37,039 nt of DNA, taken from contig JAZSPN010000138.1 in NCBI GenBank assembly GCA_045537495.1, positions 1 through 37,039 of the forward strand, written 5' to 3'. Shown here piece by piece: positions 32,165-37,039 of this stretch. Position numbers and translations under genes: made by a program. The DNA comes from UBA1425 sp045537495 (GTDB taxonomy: Bacteria; Bacillota; Clostridia; Oscillospirales; Acutalibacteraceae). The stretch's first letter is position 1. Every line of letters starts with the position of its first letter. The notes beneath the pieces were generated by a model that had not been told where the DNA came from, ran no database searches, and saw only the letters and a list, made by a program, of their open reading frames with translations.

Positions 32165-33472
32165 ATGAACACATATATACACTCGGTCTCTCTTGATCCC
32201 GACAGATGTACCGGTTGTACGAGCTGCATGAAGCACTGCCCCACCGAGGCGATACGAGTCAGGGGCGGATGTGCCGAGATTGATCCCGGCAGATGCATTG
32301 ATTGCGGAGAATGTGTACGGCACTGTGTTAACAATGCCAAGAAAGCGGTTTGCGGTTCGTTTGAACAGCTTTCAGGCTACAAGTGGAAGATTGCACTACC
32401 TGCACCTTCTTTGTTTGCTCAGTTTACGGGACTTGAGGACGTAGATTATGTACTTCAAGGACTTCTCGACATCGGCTTCGACGATGTTTTCGAGGTTTCC
32501 AAGGCCGCCGAGATAGTTTCGGCATACACAAGAAAATATATCAAGACCGAAGGGATTAAAAAGCCTGCCATAAGCAGTGCCTGTCCCGTGGTCGAAAGAC
32601 TTATATTACTTCGCTTTCCGTCACTTCGCGATAACCTTATCCCGATGAAGCCTCCCGTCGAGGTTGCGGCGGAAATGGCGAAAGAAAAAGCACTTCGTGA
32701 GCATCCCGAGCTCAAGCGTGAAGATATAGCGACCTGCTTCATATCTCCGTGTGCCGCGAAAGCGAGCTACATCAAAAATGAGTTCGGTACATACAAAAGT
32801 CAGGTCGATGTTGTAGTATCCATCAGCGAAGTTTATTTTCAGCTTCTCAATGTCATGACTCGCGGAAAAACACCCAAGGTTTCCACGCAGTCGGGCATGA
32901 TAGGACTCGGATGGGCTTCGTGCGGAGGAGAATCTTCCGCACTCTTAAACGACAACAACATTTCGGTTGACGGAATTCACGACGTTATCGAGGTGCTTGA
33001 AAAAATCGACAACGGCAATATTCCGACGGTAGACTTTGTCGAGCTTGACGCCTGCACGGGCGGATGCGTCGGAGGAGTTCTGACTATCGAGAATCCCTAT
33101 ATTGCCAAAAACCGTTTGCAGACTCTCAGAAGATATATGCCCGTATCTCTCAACGTCATTCCTGCCGACGAGGATTTCATCGCCGACAGCGTACTTGCCG
33201 AGATTCCGACATATCCTTCCATAAACAGACTCGGAAAGAGCATCGGTGAGTCGATGCGTATGATGGCACAGATTCAGGCAATACGCGAAAATCTCCCGGG
33301 AATTGACTGTGGCTCATGCGGAGCGCCGACTTGCAGAGCGTTCGCCGAGGATCTCGTCAAAGGAGTTGCAAACATCAACGACTGTATAATTGCCTACAAG
33401 GAGCTTATACAGGAATATATCAAAGATCAGAATCGCGGAAGTGATACGAATGACAGTCAGACAACTTGCTGA
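32165..33472 (+). CDS. HydS/HfsB-like ferredoxin plus [FeFe]-hydrogenase-like protein
   Basis: A 435-residue Fe-S protein; ATG 32165 with AAGGA upstream. Domain order: two [4Fe-4S] clusters (Cys15/18/21/25 and Cys44/47/50/54); an H-cluster-like domain with SSACP (Cys140), SPCAAK (Cys196) and DACTGGCVGG (Cys297, Cys301); and a C-terminal cluster motif CGSCGAPTC (Cys382/385/390). The four H-cluster cysteines are kept, but the first motif is SSACP instead of TSCCP and the third is shortened, as in sensory-type [FeFe] hydrogenases of groups C/D. It is probably a redox or H2 sensor rather than the main enzyme. No PAS domain is seen, unlike classical HydS. Confidence 0.85.
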   Translation: MNTYIHSVSLDPDRCTGCTSCMKHCPTEAIRVRGGCAEIDPGRCIDCGECVRHCVNNAKKAVCGSFEQLSGYKWKIALPAPSLFAQFTGLEDVDYVLQGLLDIGFDDVFEVSKAAEIVSAYTRKYIKTEGIKKPAISSACPVVERLILLRFPSLRDNLIPMKPPVEVAAEMAKEKALREHPELKREDIATCFISPCAAKASYIKNEFGTYKSQVDVVVSISEVYFQLLNVMTRGKTPKVSTQSGMIGLGWASCGGESSALLNDNNISVDGIHDVIEVLEKIDNGNIPTVDFVELDACTGGCVGGVLTIENPYIAKNRLQTLRRYMPVSLNVIPADEDFIADSVLAEIPTYPSINRLGKSIGESMRMMAQIQAIRENLPGIDCGSCGAPTCRAFAEDLVKGVANINDCIIAYKELIQEYIKDQNRGSDTNDSQTTC

Positions 33473-33776
33473 AAGTGAAGGATTCCGTGCATTGGCAATT
33501 CCCGAAGGGGACAGAATGATTGACGGTGTCTACATCGGAGATCTTCTCAGCTGGGTTATGGGAAGAGCAGGTGCCGACAACGCATGGATAACCATCATGT
33601 CAAACATAAACATCGTTGCGGTTGCATCTCTTGCGGACGTCGCATGCGTTGTGCTTTCCGAGAATGTTACCCCCGAGCAGAAGGTTATCGACATGGCGAG
33701 CGCAAAGGGTATCAATCTTCTCGGCAGTACCCTTACGGCATACGAAGCGGCAGTATTCCTTCACGAAAACAGCTGA
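33450..33776 (+). CDS. DRTGG-domain regulatory protein 2
   Basis: A 108-residue protein, ATG 33450, overlapping the end of the Fe-S protein gene by 23 bp; GGAAG upstream is a modest ribosome binding site. It is similar in layout to the DRTGG protein at 31351 (GVYIGDLLSWVMG, WITIMSNINIVAVASL, LLGSTLTAYEAAVFL). Likely paralogue; ligand unknown. Confidence 0.75.
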   Translation: MTVRQLAESEGFRALAIPEGDRMIDGVYIGDLLSWVMGRAGADNAWITIMSNINIVAVASLADVACVVLSENVTPEQKVIDMASAKGINLLGSTLTAYEAAVFLHENS

Positions 33777-33777
33777 C

Positions 33778-34506
33778 ATGAACCGATATTATTACGATTT
33801 TCACATTCATTCGTGTCTTTCTCCGTGTGCGGACAACGATATGACTCCGAACAATATTGCAGGTATGGCATCGCTTGCAGGACTTTCGATAGTTGCACTG
33901 ACCGACCACAACACCTGCAAAAACTGTCCCGCTTTCTTTGAGGCCGCAAAGAAAAACGGTATTATACCGATAGCGGGCATGGAGCTTACCACGGCCGAGG
34001 ACATACACGTTGTATGCCTTTTTGAAGAACTCGGTGAAGCGATGAGCTTCAGCGACGATGTGCACACACATCGTATTCTTATAAAGAACAGAACAGATAT
34101 CTTCGGTGATCAGTTTATTACCGACGGCGATGACAACGTCATCGGGACAGACGAGTATCTGCTTTCAAACGCGACCGACCTCACGATTGAGGATGCGGCG
34201 GAGCTTGTCGGAAAGTATAACGGAGTCTGTTTTCCCGCTCATATCGACAGAGAGTCAAACGGAGTTATCGCGGTGCTGGGATCTTTTCCCGAAGAGCCGT
34301 ATTTCGGTTGTGCCGAATTTCACGATTCGGGCAAACAGCAGGAATACAGAAAGAATTATCCGTGTCTTGACGGCAAGGTGCTTCTGACTTCTTCGGACGC
34401 CCACTATCTTTGGGATATCCGCGACAGGGAAGCTTATTTTGACCTTGAAGACGAACCGTACAGCAGCGTATTTGTCAGGCATAAATTATTCGAGAAATTA
34501 AGGTGA
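33778..34506 (+). CDS. PHP-domain phosphoesterase
   Basis: A 242-residue protein; ATG 33778, one base after the previous stop. Metal-binding PHP motifs are present: DFHIHSCLSPCADND, LTDHNTCKNCP, GMELTT, FPAHIDR and SSDAHY. Family members hydrolyse phosphoesters or nucleotides with a trinuclear metal site. PHP genes recur in clostridial hydrogenase operons, but their substrate there is not known to me. No other domain is seen. Confidence 0.87.
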   Translation: MNRYYYDFHIHSCLSPCADNDMTPNNIAGMASLAGLSIVALTDHNTCKNCPAFFEAAKKNGIIPIAGMELTTAEDIHVVCLFEELGEAMSFSDDVHTHRILIKNRTDIFGDQFITDGDDNVIGTDEYLLSNATDLTIEDAAELVGKYNGVCFPAHIDRESNGVIAVLGSFPEEPYFGCAEFHDSGKQQEYRKNYPCLDGKVLLTSSDAHYLWDIRDREAYFDLEDEPYSSVFVRHKLFEKLR

Positions 34507-34512
34507 CACGTA

Positions 34513-35067
34513 ATGAAAGAACTCTCACTGAATATTCTTGATATTGCGCAGAATTCCATTAAGGCGGGAGCCGAAAATATTCTGGTACTTATTGCGGAGA
34601 ACGATGAAACGCTTACGATAAGTGTCGGGGATGACGGATGCGGTATGACTGCCGAAATACTTGAAAGAGTCGAAAATCCGTTTTACACGACCAGAACAAC
34701 GCGTAACGTCGGAATGGGAATACCTCTTTTGAAGCTTGCTGCAGAGCAGACGGGCGGAGAGGTTACGATAAAATCCGTCAGCGAGAAGGATTCCGAAAAT
34801 CACGGAACGGAAATTACGGCAACGTTTTATAAAAACCATCTCGATTTCACTCCGCTTGGCGATATCGTCACAACGGTATGTACGCTGATTCACGGAGCGC
34901 CCGATATCGATTGGCGTTTTGAGCATACATACGGCGAAAAGCGTGTCGTTCTCGATACAAAACAAATGCGTGATATTCTCGGTGATGTACCGCTTGACAG
35001 CATCGAGGTTTTAAGCTGGATAAGGCAGTCACTCACCGAAGAGTATGCCGAATTAAAGATGAATTAG
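34513..35067 (+). CDS. GHKL ATPase, histidine-kinase-like, without phosphoacceptor domain
   Basis: A 184-residue protein; ATG 34513 with AAGGTG 8 nt upstream. N-box LDIAQNSIKAGA, G1 DDGCGM, F-box PFYTTR and G2 NVGMGIPLL are all present, so it should bind ATP. It lacks a DHp histidine helix and any sensor domain. The C-terminal 70 residues (DIVTTVCTLIHGAPDIDW and on) form an extra conserved-looking domain. It is the second ATPase of this class in the operon. Confidence 0.82.
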   Translation: MKELSLNILDIAQNSIKAGAENILVLIAENDETLTISVGDDGCGMTAEILERVENPFYTTRTTRNVGMGIPLLKLAAEQTGGEVTIKSVSEKDSENHGTEITATFYKNHLDFTPLGDIVTTVCTLIHGAPDIDWRFEHTYGEKRVVLDTKQMRDILGDVPLDSIEVLSWIRQSLTEEYAELKMN

Positions 35068-35100
35068 TTAAGATTTAATTTAAGAAAGGAAATAAAAGTT

Positions 35101-35472
35101 ATGAAATCATTGGCTGAGCTTGCTGCAATCAGAGAAAAGATGAAGGACAAGGTAGTTATCCGTGAGGGTAGCTCCGACGTCAGAGTTGTTGTAGGTATGG
35201 CAACTTGCGGAATCGCCGCAGGTGCAAGACCTGTTCTTAACCGCTTTGTTGAAAAGATCAGCGAAGAAGGTCTTTCCGACAAGATCACGGTTACACAGAC
35301 GGGATGTATCGGTATCTGCCAGTTTGAGCCCGTCGTAGAGATCTACGAAGCGGGAAAAGAAAAGGTTACATATGTAAAGATGACAGCTGAAAAGGCTGAC
35401 GAGGTTGTTGAAAAGCATCTCAAGGGCGGTAAGGTTGTTGCAGAATATACAATCAGTGCGGTAAACGCATAA
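35101..35472 (+). CDS. Small thioredoxin-fold [2Fe-2S] protein
   Basis: A 123-residue protein; ATG 35101 with AAAGGA 10 nt upstream. The fold resembles the C-terminal NuoE domain. It has MATCGIAAGARPV and TGCIGICQFEP: the second pair of cluster ligands is present, but the first pair shows only one cysteine (CGIAA where C-x4-C is usual), which is common in this hydrogenase-linked subgroup. Only three cysteines are present, so a cluster would need another ligand. Located immediately before HydB. Confidence 0.8.
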   Translation: MKSLAELAAIREKMKDKVVIREGSSDVRVVVGMATCGIAAGARPVLNRFVEKISEEGLSDKITVTQTGCIGICQFEPVVEIYEAGKEKVTYVKMTAEKADEVVEKHLKGGKVVAEYTISAVNA

Positions 35473-35485
35473 CGGAGGTAATAAT

Positions 35486-37039
35486 ATGATTCGATCTCAT
35501 GTATTGATTTGTGGCGGTACCGGATGTACTTCTTCGGGAAGTGCAGTGCTCATCTCCACATTCGAGGAAGAACTCAAAAAGCACGGTCTTGAAGAGGAAA
35601 TCAAGATTGTCAAAACAGGCTGTTTCGGACTTTGTGCATTAGGTCCCGTTGTCATCGTTTACCCCGAGGGAACATTCTACAGCCAGGTTACAGAAGAAGA
35701 CGTCAAGGAAATCGTAAGCGAACACCTTCTCAAGGGACGTATTGTTGAAAGACTCGTTTATGCCGATGTAGGCGAAGACGTTAAGCAGGATGCTCAGAAG
35801 GTTGTCGCTCTTAACGACACGAATTTCTATAAATCACAGAAGAGAGTTGCTCTTCGTAATTGCGGCGTTATTAACCCCGAAAGCATTGACGAGTATATCG
35901 CGATGGACGGTTACGCTGCACTCGGCAAGGTCCTCACCGAAATGAAGCCCGAAGACGTAATCAACGTCATGAAGGAATCGGGACTTCGCGGCAGAGGCGG
36001 CGGCGGATTCCCGACCGGACTTAAATGGAGCTTCACGGCGGCAAATCAGGCGGACCAGAAGTACGTTGTATGTAACGCCGACGAAGGCGACCCCGGTGCA
36101 TTCATGGACCGTTCCGTACTTGAAGGCGATCCTCACTGCATCATCGAAGCCATGGCGATCTGCGGCTACGCAACGGGTGCCACCGAAGGCTACGTTTACG
36201 TTCGTGCAGAGTACCCCATCGCTGTTAAAAGACTTGAAATTGCCATCGAGCAGGCAAGAGAATACGGTCTTCTCGGCAAGAACATCTTTGATTCCGGATT
36301 TGATTTCGATCTTTACATAAGACTCGGTGCAGGCGCATTCGTTTGCGGTGAAGAAACAGCACTCATGACATCGATCGAGGGCAACAGAGGCGAGCCCAGA
36401 CCCCGTCCTCCCTATCCGGCGGTTAAGGGACTCTTCGGCAAGCCCACAACGGAAAACAACGTTGAAACATTTGCCAACGTTCCCCAGATCATCCTCAACG
36501 GTGCAGAGTGGTTTGCATCCATGGGTACCGAAAAATCAAAGGGAACAAAGGTTTTCGCACTTGGCGGAAACATCAAGAATACGGGACTTGTTGAAATCCC
36601 CATGGGAACAACACTCCGTCACATCATCGAAGATATCGGCGGCGGTATTCCCGACGGCAAGAAGTTCAAGGCGGCTCAGACGGGCGGACCTTCCGGCGGA
36701 TGTATCCCGGCAAGCCTTATCGATACCGAAATCGACTATGACAACCTCACAGCTATCGGCTGCATGATGGGTTCAGGCGGACTTATCGTTATGGACGAAA
36801 GCAAATGTATGGTCGACATCGCAAAATTCTTCCTTACTTTCACGGTTGACGAGAGCTGCGGTAAGTGTACACCCTGCCGTATCGGTACTGTAAGACTTAA
36901 AGAGCTTCTCGACAAAATAACATCGGGCAACGGAACACTCGAAGATATCGACAAGATCGAAGAGCTTTCTCACTACATCAAGGCTAACTCTCTTTGCGGT
37001 CTTGGTCAGACGGCTCCCAACCCCGTTCTTGCAACTCTC
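35486..37039 (+). CDS. hydB: NuoF-like NADH/FMN subunit of bifurcating hydrogenase (3' partial)
   Basis: The frame from ATG 35486 (GGAGGT just upstream) is open to the window edge, 518 codons. Domains: N-terminal thioredoxin-like [2Fe-2S] (Cys9/14, Cys46/50); NuoF core with the FMN/NAD loop GLRGRGGGGFPTGLKW from residue 166 and GAGAFVCGEETAL; then a [4Fe-4S] site ESCGKCTPCR (Cys458/461/464) plus Cys504. In HydABC this subunit takes electrons from or gives them to NADH and is the flavin bifurcation site. The C-terminal ferredoxin domain and HydA are expected beyond the window. Confidence 0.93.
   Translation, partial: MIRSHVLICGGTGCTSSGSAVLISTFEEELKKHGLEEEIKIVKTGCFGLCALGPVVIVYPEGTFYSQVTEEDVKEIVSEHLLKGRIVERLVYADVGEDVKQDAQKVVALNDTNFYKSQKRVALRNCGVINPESIDEYIAMDGYAALGKVLTEMKPEDVINVMKESGLRGRGGGGFPTGLKWSFTAANQADQKYVVCNADEGDPGAFMDRSVLEGDPHCIIEAMAICGYATGATEGYVYVRAEYPIAVKRLEIAIEQAREYGLLGKNIFDSGFDFDLYIRLGAGAFVCGEETALMTSIEGNRGEPRPRPPYPAVKGLFGKPTTENNVETFANVPQIILNGAEWFASMGTEKSKGTKVFALGGNIKNTGLVEIPMGTTLRHIIEDIGGGIPDGKKFKAAQTGGPSGGCIPASLIDTEIDYDNLTAIGCMMGSGGLIVMDESKCMVDIAKFFLTFTVDESCGKCTPCRIGTVRLKELLDKITSGNGTLEDIDKIEELSHYIKANSLCGLGQTAPNPVLATL

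Noticed and set aside
30832..37039. Respiratory complex I (nuo) genes
   Set aside because: NuoE- and NuoF-like genes occur with HydS-like, DRTGG and PHP genes and without membrane subunits, which fits a soluble bifurcating hydrogenase instead.

Overview
The window looks like chromosomal DNA of an anaerobic Gram-positive bacterium of the class Clostridia, probably an Oscillospirales/Ruminococcaceae-type gut organism. The grounds are S26B (SipW-type) signal peptidases with SipW-cognate exported proteins, strong GGAGG ribosome binding sites with ATG/GTG starts, and an electron-bifurcating [FeFe]-hydrogenase operon. The genus assignment is inference. Every recognisable gene but one is on the + strand.

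Region 1 (1-29575) is one long co-directional locus for an apparently dedicated cell-surface assembly. It holds six exported proteins with SipW-cognate or similar N-termini (1-723, 1960-2892, 23663-24334, 25421-26035, 26577-27656, 27688-28365), interleaved with five separate S26B signal peptidases (981-1844, 3014-3931, 24360-24935, 24916-25428, 26040-26531). Between the two sets sit a membrane-anchored McrB/dynein-related AAA+ ATPase (4004-5572), a partner with a very long charged helix (5613-7646), and a giant 5290-residue secreted GLUG-like beta-helix protein (7756-23628). Two small membrane-anchored beta-domain proteins (28444-29031, 29021-29575) close the locus. The first gene has extreme codon bias, as expected for an abundant subunit. 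The spacers in the first 8 kb are packed with perfect stem-loops, including a two-copy RNA leader element with compensatory base changes. I infer a TasA/camelysin-like fibre or surface-matrix system with several dedicated peptidases, an unusual AAA+ module and a giant adhesin. This is the best candidate here for an undescribed system.

Region 2 (29568-30601) is a short boundary: a 52-codon gene on the minus strand, a BD-FAE/acetylesterase-type alpha/beta hydrolase, and a good intrinsic terminator.

Region 3 (30742-37039) begins with an extended -10 promoter and is a hydrogenase operon: NuoE-like HydC, DRTGG protein, RsbW-like ATPase, ferredoxin/H-cluster HydS-like protein, second DRTGG protein, PHP phosphoesterase, second GHKL ATPase, a small [2Fe-2S] thioredoxin-fold protein, and NuoF-like HydB running off the right edge. 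The catalytic subunit HydA is expected just beyond. The HydB/HydC parts would exchange electrons between NADH, ferredoxin and H2, while the accessory genes resemble a sensing and regulatory module.
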